Shown piece after piece: positions 54,628-63,928 of a DNA stretch of 64,000 nt. Each line of letters starts with the position of its first letter. The stretch's first letter is position 1. The translations under genes and the position numbers were made by a program. The notes below the pieces were generated by a model, which worked only from the letters and a program-made list of their open reading frames with translations, did not search any database and was not told where the DNA came from. Source of the stretch: Caedibacter sp052030685 (lineage in GTDB: Bacteria > Pseudomonadota > Gammaproteobacteria > Francisellales > Francisellaceae); assembly GCF_052030685.1 (NCBI RefSeq), contig NZ_JBQAJM010000001.1, forward strand, positions 92,901 through 156,900, given 5' to 3'.

Positions 54628-56025
54628 ATGTCAATCAAAAACAAACCCGTCACACTGACCTTTTTCATTACCCTATTTCAGACGATGAGTACCGGTGTAA
54701 TGTTTAGTTTAACCGTGCTATATTTAACGTTATCACTTAAGGTCAGTGAAGGTGAAGCATATATGCTCAACACCGCACTCTTTTCACTTTTTTATTGCTT
54801 GCCACTTGTCGCCGGCATTGTTGCTGATAAGCTGCTTGATGCCAAACGCACACTAATCATTGGGCAACTGTTTAGTATTTTTGGCTTTTTTGCCTTAGCA
54901 CAATTTGGTGAGCCCTTACTTGTCACCAGTTTAAGTTGTATTGCCATTGGTGGCGCGTTTTACTTGCCAAGCATTTGGAAACTACTAAATAGCTGCTTTC
55001 CTGAGCAAAATGCTAAACGATCTTATTATTTCACGGTTGCCTATATTAGCTTAGCAACCGGCGGTATGATTGCGACCTTTAGCTCTGGGTTTATTGCGGA
55101 TTATTTGAGCTATCAAGCGGCCTTTTATATAGGCGCTGTTTATAACGTCATTGCTTTGTTGCTTTTTCTTGGCTTTCAACACATATACCCCAAATCTAAC
55201 AGCTCAGTTTCATTCAACAAATATATTTATAGCATACTCGTGTTTGTGGTTACATTTATCGTTGTGCACTATCTTATCCAACGACCAAACACAGCTGCAT
55301 TAACCATTTATATTGTCGGTATACTGCTTGTAGGCTACTTTTTCTATCTCGTTAAACAAGCACCCAACATGACTCAGAAAAAAGGGGTACTAAAGTTCCT
55401 TGTATTTTGCTTGATCAATGTTGCTTACTGGAGCATTGCAACGCTAGCCCAAACTAATATTACTCTCTTTTCTGAGTACAATTTAAATCGACATATTTTT
55501 GGTTTTGTATACCCAGCTGGATCTGTCATCACATTTTGGTATATCAGCATGTTTATTTGTGCAATTGGCGTGAGCTACTTTTGGTATCGCAAGCTTAAGC
55601 ACAACGCCTTTGATCAAAAGTTCTTTATTGGGCTTATTGTTACCGCAATTGCAGGTGCTAGCATTCCACTAGCTATCTATTTTAGTGGTGCTAATCATCA
55701 GGTTGCCTTTTTCTGGATTGTTATATTTTTCTTCTTCTTGGGACTAGGTGAAATTCTCGTACAACCCAATGGCAATGCTGCCGCTGGAGAGTATATTAAT
55801 GAGAAAAACAGAGGCTTTGCGTTAGGCGCTTGGCAGTTTGCAAGTGGTCTTGGTGTTGCCGTTTCAGGCCAACTTTCTATGCTGACTATTACCGACAACA
55901 AAGCAACAAATTTATTATTAAGCAATCAGACCTATAGTCATGTATTTTTATATATTGCGATTATTTGCCTTGCCTTTGGCATCATTACATTTCTCATTAA
56001 TCGCTTTTTAAGAACCTCACATTAA
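54628..56025 (+). CDS. POT-family (proton-dependent oligopeptide) MFS transporter
   Basis: 465 residues, ~13-14 membrane segments. N-terminal region GVMFSLTVLYLTLSLKVSEGEAYML...GIVADKLLDAKRTLIIG fits POT/PTR transporters, which import di- and tripeptides with protons. The usual ExxER motif of helix 1 reads FQTMSTGVMF, so the proton-coupling residues are changed; this is seen in the divergent subfamily common in Francisella-like and Legionella-like bacteria. SD GGATAATTTAT is modest. Confidence 0.8.
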   Translation: MSIKNKPVTLTFFITLFQTMSTGVMFSLTVLYLTLSLKVSEGEAYMLNTALFSLFYCLPLVAGIVADKLLDAKRTLIIGQLFSIFGFFALAQFGEPLLVTSLSCIAIGGAFYLPSIWKLLNSCFPEQNAKRSYYFTVAYISLATGGMIATFSSGFIADYLSYQAAFYIGAVYNVIALLLFLGFQHIYPKSNSSVSFNKYIYSILVFVVTFIVVHYLIQRPNTAALTIYIVGILLVGYFFYLVKQAPNMTQKKGVLKFLVFCLINVAYWSIATLAQTNITLFSEYNLNRHIFGFVYPAGSVITFWYISMFICAIGVSYFWYRKLKHNAFDQKFFIGLIVTAIAGASIPLAIYFSGANHQVAFFWIVIFFFFLGLGEILVQPNGNAAAGEYINEKNRGFALGAWQFASGLGVAVSGQLSMLTITDNKATNLLLSNQTYSHVFLYIAIICLAFGIITFLINRFLRTSH

Positions 56026-56129
56026 TACCTTAATTTTGTGGTATTCACTTATAAAACAATAGCGCTTAAAATGCCTCCATAGCATAAATAATCTTTCCAC
56101 ATGCTAACCTATTACGGTGGGGGCCGATT

Positions 56130-56180
56130 GTACAGCGCTTTTAAAGCTTAAGGGGTTATAGCTTTAAAAGCCGCTCGTAC
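56130..56180 (+). promoter_or_regulatory. Long hairpin upstream of the methyltransferase gene
   Basis: Perfect 12-bp arms GCTTTTAAAGCT (56137-56148) and AGCTTTAAAAGC (56160-56171), extended outward by GTAC...GTAC pairing, ending ~40 nt before the methyltransferase ATG at 56222. No T tract, so a leader structure or operator rather than a terminator. Confidence 0.4.
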
Positions 56181-56221
56181 ATACTTTGCAATCTAATAAA
56201 CCACACAACAAGAGTAAAATA

Positions 56222-56977
56222 ATGGCAACCATACATACAGCACAAGAATATGCTAAGATTTATAAAATCCTGCAAAAACATGATAACTCTAAGCAAATCA
56301 TAGATCATATTACGAAAGAGGTTTTATCTACCATCAACTGTAATCGTTTTTTAGACATTGGTGCAGGCGAGGGTAAAATTACCAATAAGATTTCACCACA
56401 CTTTAATAATACTCTGGCGATCGAACCTAATCCTACTTACGCAAGTCTATTAAAATCAATTGATGATCTAACCGTGATCAATCAAACTTTCCAAGAAACC
56501 GAATTAACCGAGCAGTATAACTTTATATTATGCTCACATGTGCTCTATCACGTTGATGAAAAAGACTGGGAGACTTTTGCATTAAAGGCATATAAAGCGC
56601 TCGCTCCAGGAGGCGTATTAATGTTTGTAGTGCCCTCTAATAAGGGTGAGCACTATGAAAAATGCATAAGTTACAACCCACAATATAAGTGCTATAAGCT
56701 TCTCAAGGCAATTGCTAACAAACATAAGATTAACTATCATCTCGAGATAACTGATGCTTTTTACAATACAACAACCTTGGATGAAATGTACCAGATTTGC
56801 CGCTTCTCAATCTTAGAGGACAGCTTCACCTATGAAATGTATCAACAACTTTTACAAAAAGGGATTGAGCCATTCAATGCAGATGTTATGGAATATGCTA
56901 AGCGTAAATATGTCGATGATAATCATTATTCACTAATCATTCACCCGGCTTTTATTAGCTTTCATAAACCCTTATAA
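56222..56977 (+). CDS. Class I SAM-dependent methyltransferase
   Basis: 251 residues from the ATG at 56222; the upstream TTG at 56186 lies partly in the hairpin. Motif I FLDIGAGEGKITN, motif II acidic end of strand 2 (LAIEPNP), and FILCSHVLYHVDEKDW followed by LAPGGVLMFVVPS are all class I Rossmann methyltransferase signatures. Ordinary small-molecule methyltransferase layout; substrate unknown. Its stop abuts the stop of the convergent LuxR-type gene. Confidence 0.8.
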   Translation: MATIHTAQEYAKIYKILQKHDNSKQIIDHITKEVLSTINCNRFLDIGAGEGKITNKISPHFNNTLAIEPNPTYASLLKSIDDLTVINQTFQETELTEQYNFILCSHVLYHVDEKDWETFALKAYKALAPGGVLMFVVPSNKGEHYEKCISYNPQYKCYKLLKAIANKHKINYHLEITDAFYNTTTLDEMYQICRFSILEDSFTYEMYQQLLQKGIEPFNADVMEYAKRKYVDDNHYSLIIHPAFISFHKPL

Positions 56978-57700
56978 TTATCGTAACAAACGCGCATAAC
57001 GGCGCATATTCTGAAATAACCCCTGTTTTTTAAACCATGCTTCAATATTCCCTGGAAAATGGCTACGATAGAGCTCCTGAATATTACGAATATGCGTGCG
57101 CACTGTACCGACAGAACACTGTAGTATTCTAGCGCTAACAACCGTGCTATACCCTTCAAAATACAAAGCCAGACATTTAATTTGCTGCTTTGTCAGATAA
57201 AGTCCTTGTGCGTTAATTAAAACATAAAGCTTTGCTAACATTGCATAGCAACGACTATTTGACTCATTCAATGCCTCTAGCGTTTTTGCAGCGGTTTTAT
57301 CATCCGTAATCTGTGCAAAAACACCCGCCATATCAGGTGATAACGAATATTCTTTTATTTTATCCTCTTGCCAACGCAACATAATTGAAGCATTAAAAAC
57401 AAATTTCTTGCCTGTGGTTTCTATACCGCAAAACTCACCAATATGTTCACAGTTTTCAGAGAACTGCAATACGGTGGTGTCGGCACAATGCGCTTGTTGC
57501 AAAAAATCAAGTGATCTGACATCAACTGATTGAAAATAAAAAGAAAGATCCATGGCTATTTCATCACGACCAAAAGCAATGCCATAGTCAGTCAAAGCCA
57601 AACAATCAGGTGTTAGAAACTCACCCAACGCATTATTATCGCGCCCAATTAATAGAGCGTCTAAGAATTCTTTAGTTTCATTAACCTTGTTATTACTCAT
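56978..57700 (-). CDS. LuxR-type regulator with N-terminal SnoaL/NTF2-like domain
   Basis: 240 residues from the ATG at 57700 (AGGGATGTCA upstream). Residues ~10-130 have an NTF2/SnoaL-like pattern (FLTPDCLALTD...G, then MLRWQEDKIKEYSLSPDMAG). Residues ~160-235 are a GerE helix-turn-helix (LTKQQIKCLALYFEGYS, CSVGTVRTHIRNI). The fold pairing suggests direct ligand sensing instead of a receiver. Third gene of an ssb-ddpX-regulator group on the minus strand; convergent with the methyltransferase. Confidence 0.75.
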   Translation of the reverse strand: MSNNKVNETKEFLDALLIGRDNNALGEFLTPDCLALTDYGIAFGRDEIAMDLSFYFQSVDVRSLDFLQQAHCADTTVLQFSENCEHIGEFCGIETTGKKFVFNASIMLRWQEDKIKEYSLSPDMAGVFAQITDDKTAAKTLEALNESNSRCYAMLAKLYVLINAQGLYLTKQQIKCLALYFEGYSTVVSARILQCSVGTVRTHIRNIQELYRSHFPGNIEAWFKKQGLFQNMRRYARLLR

Positions 57701-57722
57701 TGACATCCCTGTTCTTTTTTAA

Positions 57723-58325
57723 TTACACAATATCAAAATCAAACATTTGATTAGCAAATGGCTCATCGAGCAATCGAAAGTGCCACCATTCTGTCGCTAT
57801 TGGTTCAAACCCAGCATTTAACATTGCTTGACGCAATAATGCTCGATTGGCAATTGCTTCTTTTGAAACTTCATTATTGTCGGGGTGAGATAAGGGATCC
57901 ATATAATCAAAGATCGTACCCATATCCAGCGCTTTGCCCTGTTGATTAATCAAAGTTAAGTCAACCGTACTGCCACTACAATGGTTTGATGTTTTATTAA
58001 AATAGCCTTGCCCAAATAAGTCAGCTTTACTTAAGTTAGGGTAATACTGACGTTGCGTGTGATTATCATGAGGATCCTGTGCCCATTGCCAAAAATCATC
58101 AACGGCTTTAGCAGGTCGATAAGCATCCCAAATCAATAAGCTCAACTTATGCTTAGCTACACTTTGAGCCACCTGCTGCAATGCAGCGTAACAGGCTTTA
58201 GTCATCAAGCATTTATTCGCATAATAGCCTGCTATACCCCTGCCTGCGATATTATCATCATAACTATATTTAATATCCCAACGCATTGGGTCAGATTGGG
58301 TTAACTCAATAAACTCGCTATGCAT
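57723..58325 (-). CDS. ddpX: D-Ala-D-Ala dipeptidase (VanX/DdpX family)
   Basis: 200 residues; VanX is 202. Zinc-dependent dipeptidase. The metal motif SNHCSGSTVDLT (S-x-H-x4-V-D) and the C-terminal E-W-W-H (ATEWWHF) are intact, along with the DAYRP motif. In Gram-negatives DdpX salvages D-Ala-D-Ala from peptidoglycan turnover; no resistance role is implied. 17 bp downstream of ssb and 16 bp upstream of the SnoaL-LuxR gene. Confidence 0.88.
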   Translation of the reverse strand: MHSEFIELTQSDPMRWDIKYSYDDNIAGRGIAGYYANKCLMTKACYAALQQVAQSVAKHKLSLLIWDAYRPAKAVDDFWQWAQDPHDNHTQRQYYPNLSKADLFGQGYFNKTSNHCSGSTVDLTLINQQGKALDMGTIFDYMDPLSHPDNNEVSKEAIANRALLRQAMLNAGFEPIATEWWHFRLLDEPFANQMFDFDIV

Positions 58326-58342
58326 GGGACAACTACCGAATA

Positions 58343-58870
58343 TTAGAAAGGAATATCATCGTCATCAAAGTCATTAAGTTGACTCAAATCCGGTTGTGCT
58401 TGCGGCTTATTTTGTTGTTGTGGCGCCTGATTGTATGCACCAGCTGCAGGCTGCTGTGGTTGCGCTGATGGTTGGTTAAATTGTGGCTGCGAATAGCCTT
58501 GCTGAGGGTTAGCATTGTTTTGACTATCACTTCGCCCACCCATTAGTTGCATTTCATTGGCAACAATCTCAGTTGTATAACGTTCTTGTCCGTTTTGATC
58601 TTGCCATTTATTCGTGCGAATACGCCCTTCAATATAAAGTAATGAACCTTTTTGTGTATACTGAGCAACTGTTTCTGCCTGCTTTCCAAAGACCACCACA
58701 CGATGCCATTCTGTATTTTCAACAAACTGCCCTGTTTGGCGATCTTTATAGCCATCATTGGTGGCTAGTCGCAAATTCGCTACTGACATACCGCTTGGCA
58801 TATAGCGCACCTCAGGATCCGCACCCAATCGTCCAAGCAAAATCACCTTGTTTACTGTACCTTTAGCCAT
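58343..58870 (-). CDS. ssb: Single-stranded DNA-binding protein
   Basis: 175 residues. OB fold at ~1-110 beginning MAKGTVNKVILLGRLGADPE; Gln/Pro/Ala/Asn-rich linker; acidic tip DFDDDDIPF that binds partner proteins in all bacterial SSBs. Length and organisation match E. coli SSB (178). Divergent from the plus-strand gene at 59140, with a 269-bp region between them. Confidence 0.97.
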   Translation of the reverse strand: MAKGTVNKVILLGRLGADPEVRYMPSGMSVANLRLATNDGYKDRQTGQFVENTEWHRVVVFGKQAETVAQYTQKGSLLYIEGRIRTNKWQDQNGQERYTTEIVANEMQLMGGRSDSQNNANPQQGYSQPQFNQPSAQPQQPAAGAYNQAPQQQNKPQAQPDLSQLNDFDDDDIPF

Positions 58871-59139
58871 AAATCACCTTTTTATTCTGATTATTCTAAA
58901 CTTTCTTTAATCTAAAATTTACCGACCTATGGTATCACAATGATTGCAGCGTTAACACGATTAGCGTGTAAGATTATTGACAAACTTCATAAGCTAATTA
59001 ACTGTTATGCAATACTTTATTCCTAGAATCCAGTTCATCATTTTTTATTAAACAATACGCCATTTTGCCATAGTCCATTGCCTGCAAATCTGCTAATCTG
59101 AGTGATGTAAAACTGATAACAAATTGGAGTTAATCATTC

Positions 59140-59652
59140 ATGAGTCGTTATGATAACATCAACATGGATAATTTATGGAATGAAGAACAAGATCATTTCA
59201 GTAATGAACAATACTATTCACTGTTGATAGAACAATATAAAATCTACGTTGAGATGGCAGATCGCGCAAGCTTCCGCCGCGTATCAATCAACCTATTTTT
59301 CCTTATCACCAATATCGCCATCGTTGGTATTATGGCGCTTGGCATTAGTCGCTCAAGCACTGAATTATCACTTGGTTTACTAGTCTTGCCTTTGTTGGGA
59401 TTATTAGCCATTTGCTACTGTTGGTGGCGCGTGGTACGCTTTTATCGCCACACGGTTAACATCAAAGAACAAGTCATTGGCGCACTTGAAAAACGTCTAC
59501 CTTCCAGTCCAATTTTTTCCGCTGAGCGCGTTACTGCACTGCAAAAAGGCTCTTTCACGCCACTTAAACGTATTGAAACTTATATGCCCTTTGTATTCTT
59601 CTTGTTATATATTGGCATCTACATCTATCTTTTGATTGCTTGGGGGAAATAA
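59140..59652 (+). CDS. Small two-to-four-segment inner-membrane protein (possibly RipA-like)
   Basis: 170 residues with GGAG ~10 nt before the ATG. Cytosolic charged N terminus (~1-45), a pair of membrane segments at ~50-72 and ~80-103, a cytosolic stretch with KRLPSSPIFSAERV, and a last segment at ~147-167. Size and topology remind me of RipA, a Francisella membrane protein needed for intracellular growth, but I cannot confirm identity. Followed 4 bp later by an aminotransferase gene, so co-transcribed. Confidence 0.55.
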   Translation: MSRYDNINMDNLWNEEQDHFSNEQYYSLLIEQYKIYVEMADRASFRRVSINLFFLITNIAIVGIMALGISRSSTELSLGLLVLPLLGLLAICYCWWRVVRFYRHTVNIKEQVIGALEKRLPSSPIFSAERVTALQKGSFTPLKRIETYMPFVFFLLYIGIYIYLLIAWGK

Positions 59653-59655
59653 GTA

Positions 59656-60918
59656 ATGACTGCAACTTTAATCAAAGATGAACTGGTACAACTAAAGACA
59701 CGGCACCAATCTTTTATTGATCAGGGATTAAAACTTGATATGACACGTGGCAAGCCATGTGTTGAGCAGCTTAATCTATCCGATGAATTGCTTAACAATC
59801 TTAACCATCAGGATGTCGTTGTTGCACCTGATTATCGCAATTACAGTCCGCCTGATTTACTTACAGGACTTCCTGAAATCAAAACACTTTTTGCTGATGT
59901 TCTTGGTATTAATACTGACCAAATAATTGTTGGTGGCAACTCATCACTTAATTTGATGTATGACACGATCATTAAAGCGCTCATTCACAAACTGCCAAAT
60001 CAGGCAAAAAGTTGGTCTGAACAAGGGAAAATCAAATTTTTATGCCCAACCCCTGGTTATGATCGTCATTTTGCCATTTGTGAGTCTTTCGGCATTGAGA
60101 TGATCAATATCCCTTTAACTGGCAATGGTCCAGATATGGATCAAGTGGAAAAACTTGTTGCCAATGACAGCAGTATCAAAGGCATGTGGTGTGTACCTAA
60201 GTACAGCAACCCAACGGGTGAAAGCTACAGTAATGATACGATCAAGCGTCTTGCTGCGATGACAACAGCAGCAAGTAACTTTAGAATTTTCTGGGATAAT
60301 GCCTATGCTGTACACCACCTAGATATGCAGGATCAAGCTGAGATCCTTGATATTCTTAGCGAGTGTAGCACAAGAGGTAATCCAGATCGTGTATTTATGT
60401 TTGCTTCAACCTCAAAAATTACCTATGCTGGCGCTGGCGTTGCCGTTATTGCCGCTAATAAAGGCAATTATGATTGGTTAGTACAACATTTAAAAACACA
60501 AACCATTGGTCATGATAAGATTAATCAGCTACGCCACTTAAGGCTTCTTCCAAATAAAGAGGCTTTTATGCAACACATGGCAAAACATGCCGCTATTTTA
60601 AAACCTAAGTTTGACATTGTGAATGAAGTGCTGAGCACTGAACTTGGCACAAATGGTCAATTTGCACAGTGGCATGAGCCTAAAGGTGGCTATTTCATCA
60701 GTTTTGATAGTCAACCAGGACTTGCTAAGAAAATCGTCAAAATGGCGCAGGATGCGGGTGTTAAATTAACTAGCGCAGGTGCCACTTACCCTTATGGCAA
60801 GGATCCACAAGATTGCAATATTCGTATTGCACCTTCGTTGCCAACAGTCTCCGAGCTTAAAATCGCCACTGAAGTGTTAGCCGTTGTTACCAAAATTGCG
60901 ACACTAGAAGCAAACTAA
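59656..60918 (+). CDS. PLP-dependent class I aminotransferase (MocR-like aminotransferase family)
   Basis: 420 residues. N-terminal LKLDMTRGKPC...LDLSD-like opening and GGNSSLNLMYD are typical of the PF12897-type aminotransferase group. PLP site: WCVPKYSNPTGESY, FWDNAYAVHHL, and catalytic Lys in ASTSKITYAGAGVAV. A C-terminal Arg (CNIRIAPSLP) binds the substrate carboxylate. Substrate unknown. Convergent with the DyP peroxidase gene; the stops overlap by 3 bp. Confidence 0.88.
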   Translation: MTATLIKDELVQLKTRHQSFIDQGLKLDMTRGKPCVEQLNLSDELLNNLNHQDVVVAPDYRNYSPPDLLTGLPEIKTLFADVLGINTDQIIVGGNSSLNLMYDTIIKALIHKLPNQAKSWSEQGKIKFLCPTPGYDRHFAICESFGIEMINIPLTGNGPDMDQVEKLVANDSSIKGMWCVPKYSNPTGESYSNDTIKRLAAMTTAASNFRIFWDNAYAVHHLDMQDQAEILDILSECSTRGNPDRVFMFASTSKITYAGAGVAVIAANKGNYDWLVQHLKTQTIGHDKINQLRHLRLLPNKEAFMQHMAKHAAILKPKFDIVNEVLSTELGTNGQFAQWHEPKGGYFISFDSQPGLAKKIVKMAQDAGVKLTSAGATYPYGKDPQDCNIRIAPSLPTVSELKIATEVLAVVTKIATLEAN

Positions 60919-61832
60919 TCATCCATAAACTTAGGTAAAACCAACTTACCTTTAACAAAAGGTGGACACCATAAAAACTGAGTTGACAGTACCTTTGAGA
61001 ACTTAAACAATCCATCGACAACACCATCTTCGTCACCTGTCATCCGTGCAAATTGAACTTCAAATGGATAAAAGCTCGAGGCAAAGCAGGAGAACATTAA
61101 ACCTCCTTCAAGCTGATCATTAATCCATGGCATCGATCGGCGCCACATAAACGCTTCAGGATCAAAGCTCTCTTGTGCCGTGCGTTTTACATGGGCAAAC
61201 GGCTTATTATCTTCAAATTCACGATTATCATCCAAGCTTCGCCCAATAAGTTCTTCTTTGACCTGTTGACTCGCTTTATCAAGCCAACTAAAGTCATGCT
61301 GCCACTTTTGAATACTCCAAAAACTCGAACCATCCAAATGCTTATCATCACTTACAACAATTGCAGTATTAAATTGCTCATCACCTTGAGGGTTCTCTGT
61401 ACCATCTTCAAAACCAGATAAATCATGATCAACCATTTTGCCTTCTTGCTCATAGGTTAAATAAGTGCAAGCACGTGATATATCCGTGCACTTAAAGGCA
61501 CCACCTACAACAGCAATCATTTGACGCGCCTTATGCATTAACATACCTTGATCATTATCTCTCAACCAAAGCACTAAATCACAGTGTGTTTTAGGCGCAA
61601 GTTTTTGCTGCTTTACGGTTGGCGTATATGCTTTGAAATCATTTTTTAGCTCCGTTTTATGCATAAGCGTCTCACCTAAACCAATCACGGTAGATTGACC
61701 ATCAATGAGTTGGCATAAGCTTTGCATCACTTCATTTAATTTGCTTTTATCCTCTAAGACAAAAAATAAATAAATTGCCGATGATGGTAAATTTTCTAAA
61801 ATGCCTTGCTGATATTTTGGAACTTGCATCAT
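60915..61832 (-). CDS. yfeX: DyP-type haem peroxidase (YfeX-like)
   Basis: 305 residues; YfeX is 299. Cytosolic type (no Tat signal). The distal motif GFEDGTENP with catalytic Asp, the proximal haem His region FAHVKRTAQESF, and the distal Arg region are present. YfeX-type enzymes oxidise dyes and porphyrinogens with H2O2. The ATG overlaps the glpK stop (TAATG), with GGAG in the end of glpK, so it is translated from the glpK message. Confidence 0.9.
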   Translation of the reverse strand: MMQVPKYQQGILENLPSSAIYLFFVLEDKSKLNEVMQSLCQLIDGQSTVIGLGETLMHKTELKNDFKAYTPTVKQQKLAPKTHCDLVLWLRDNDQGMLMHKARQMIAVVGGAFKCTDISRACTYLTYEQEGKMVDHDLSGFEDGTENPQGDEQFNTAIVVSDDKHLDGSSFWSIQKWQHDFSWLDKASQQVKEELIGRSLDDNREFEDNKPFAHVKRTAQESFDPEAFMWRRSMPWINDQLEGGLMFSCFASSFYPFEVQFARMTGDEDGVVDGLFKFSKVLSTQFLWCPPFVKGKLVLPKFMDD

Positions 61833-63325
61833 TATTCTTCACTCCATCCTTTTGCTCTTGTCACTGCTTTATGCCAATAATTACTATATTGTGTGCGTAG
61901 TTCGTTATTAAGTGAGCTTGTAAACTCCTTTTCAACTGACCATAATGATTTTAATTCATTAACATCTGACCAATAACCAACAGCAAGACCAGCTAAATAA
62001 GCAGCTCCTAATGCGGTTGTCTCTAATACTTGTGGGCGAATAACCTTAGCATTAAGCATATCCGCTTGAAATTGCATTAAAAAGTTATTTGCCACAGCCC
62101 CTCCATCCACACGCATTTCAGTCAAATGAATACCCGTATCTGAGACTTTGGCACTAACGATATCCATTACTTGATAAGCAATGCTCTCTAGTGCTGCGCG
62201 CGCAATATGCGCTTTAGAGCTACCTCGCGTTAAACCAAAGATTGAACCACGTGCTGATTGATCCCAGTGCGGCGCACCCAAACCTGCCATTGCGGGCACT
62301 AAATAAACACCACCATTATCAGCAACAGTTAATGCTAACTTTTCACTGTCAGCGGCATTCTGCAAAATTCCTAATTCATCTCTTAGCCACTGAATAACAG
62401 CACCACCCATAAAGACACTACCTTCTAGCGCATAGGTGGTTTTGCCATTTAACTGCCAAGCAATTGTTGTTAATAAGTTATTCTTTGAAACTGCTGGGGT
62501 GTCTCCTGTATTCATCATCATAAAACAACCCGTACCATAGGTTGTCTTTAACATTCCAGGTTCAGTACACATTTGACCAAATAATGCCGCTTGTTGATCT
62601 CCTGCCACACCTGCTATTGGAATTTTTGTCGCAAAAAGAGTAGTTGCTGTTTGTGAATACACTTCACTTGAGGATTTCACCTCAGGCATCATTTCTTTAG
62701 GAATATCAAATAATTTCAATAAATCATCATCCCATTGATTGGTATGGATATTATAAAGCATTGTCCGACTTGCGTTACTTGCGTCTGTTGCATGTAGGCG
62801 TAGGTTGGTAAATTTAGCCATAAGCCAAGTATCGACCGTACCAAAGCATAATTTACCTTGCATGGCCTTTTCACGTGCACCATCAACATGATCAAGAATC
62901 CACTTGATCTTAGAGGCACTAAAGTAGGCATCAATCACAAGACCTGTCTTTTCTTGGATCATTTTGGCATGACCTTCAGCTTTTAACTTATTACAAAAAT
63001 CCGCTGTGCGTCTGTCCTGCCATACAATTGCATTATAAATCGGCTTACCTGTATCACGCTCCCAAACAATCGTTGTTTCACGTTGATTGGTAATGCCAAT
63101 AGCGGCAATATTCTTACCATTAATACCCGCTTTAGTAATCGCAGTTGCAGCAACTCCAGCCTGTGTGCTCCAAATTTCCTTAGGGTCATGCTCAACCCAG
63201 CTTGGTTTTGGATAAATTTGCCTGAACTCTTGTTGTGCCATTTCAACCACTTGACCTTTTTGGTTAAATATAATCGCACGTGAACTCGTTGTACCTTGAT
63301 CGAGTGTTAGAATATATTGCGACAT
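61832..63325 (-). CDS. glpK: Glycerol kinase
   Basis: 497 residues; family ~500. FGGY-type kinase converting glycerol to glycerol-3-phosphate. ILTLDQGTTSSRAIIF at the N terminus (phosphate loop 1), ITNQRETTIVW, GVAGDQQAALFGQ, and the C-terminal signature MRVDGGAVANNFLMQFQADML. SD AAGGAG. No glpF or glpD adjoins it. Immediately downstream of the rRNA operon end. Confidence 0.97.
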   Translation of the reverse strand: MSQYILTLDQGTTSSRAIIFNQKGQVVEMAQQEFRQIYPKPSWVEHDPKEIWSTQAGVAATAITKAGINGKNIAAIGITNQRETTIVWERDTGKPIYNAIVWQDRRTADFCNKLKAEGHAKMIQEKTGLVIDAYFSASKIKWILDHVDGAREKAMQGKLCFGTVDTWLMAKFTNLRLHATDASNASRTMLYNIHTNQWDDDLLKLFDIPKEMMPEVKSSSEVYSQTATTLFATKIPIAGVAGDQQAALFGQMCTEPGMLKTTYGTGCFMMMNTGDTPAVSKNNLLTTIAWQLNGKTTYALEGSVFMGGAVIQWLRDELGILQNAADSEKLALTVADNGGVYLVPAMAGLGAPHWDQSARGSIFGLTRGSSKAHIARAALESIAYQVMDIVSAKVSDTGIHLTEMRVDGGAVANNFLMQFQADMLNAKVIRPQVLETTALGAAYLAGLAVGYWSDVNELKSLWSVEKEFTSSLNNELRTQYSNYWHKAVTRAKGWSEE

Positions 63326-63428
63326 AGATACGTCTCCTTATCATTAGCTCCGCCGATATCATATACGCTATAGCCGCTACGATACAAATATAAACGAGGT
63401 ATTTTTGAAAAGTTCTATATCACAAAGC

Positions 63429-63452
63429 AAAAAGGCACCGTTAGGTGCCTTT
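63429..63452 (-). terminator. Second copy of the rRNA-operon terminator
   Basis: AGGCACC-GTTA-GGTGCCT hairpin flanked by A5 on the plus strand, so on the minus strand the hairpin is followed by a U run. Surrounding bases (ACAAAGCAAAAAGGCACC) are identical to the copy at 63848-63872. It lies ~100 bp before glpK and ends the region with the broken 5S copy. Confidence 0.7.
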
Positions 63453-63458
63453 GTAATA

Positions 63459-63845
63459 ATAAAAAACCTGATGATGTTCTACTTAACTTCAGGCGTCCTG
63501 CCTTACGCCATTTCATGGTCAATGTCATACTTCCATTGATCAAATTTGTTCCCAACAAATTTGTCACATGGCGAATGGTGAGACGGAAAACCAAATAGTG
63601 CCAACTATCTGCCGTCGAACGCCACTTGTCACGGACCTGCAAGTGGCCGATTTGAAAAAATACAGGAAGTATTTTTAATAAATACACTATCATCGGCGTT
63701 ATTCAGTTTCACTTCGTCAGTTCGGAATGGGTTAAAAGCACTGCTTTTAACGACTTTGAAGCGAGGGGGTACTTTCTCCCGAGCGTTGATTCAAAGTCCG
63801 GAATGATCACCATGGAAGGTTTTATTGTAAATCTGATGCCACAAA
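63459..63845 (-). pseudogene. Broken 5S rRNA copy split by perfect inverted repeats
   Basis: Segments of 5S rRNA appear in order but separated: TCACATGGCGAATG (~63564-63577), CACTATCATCGGCGTTATTC continuing to ACTTC (63685-63715), TTCGGAATGGG (63721-63731) and possibly ATCACCATGGAAGG near 63806-63819. Between and around them are perfect inverted repeats: CAAATTTGTT/AACAAATTTG (63541-63563), GCCACTTG/CAAGTGGC, AAAAATAC/GTATTTTT, GTTAAAAGCA/TGCTTTTAAC, GACTTTGAA/TTCAAAGTC, and others. Lies between two identical terminators, so it looks like a tandem duplicate of the 5S-terminator unit that gained hairpin insertions. Confidence 0.6.
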
Positions 63846-63847
63846 GC

Positions 63848-63872
63848 AAAAAGGCACCGTTAGGTGCCTTTT
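63848..63872 (-). terminator. rRNA-operon intrinsic terminator
   Basis: Hairpin AAGGCACC / GGTGCCTT with GTTA loop and a U run on the minus strand, ~57 bp after the 5S 3' end. First of two identical copies. Confidence 0.85.
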
Positions 63873-63928
63873 GATATTGTGCTATTAGTTTATTTTGCGA
63901 TATTCCATCGTCTTTCAATGTCAAATAA

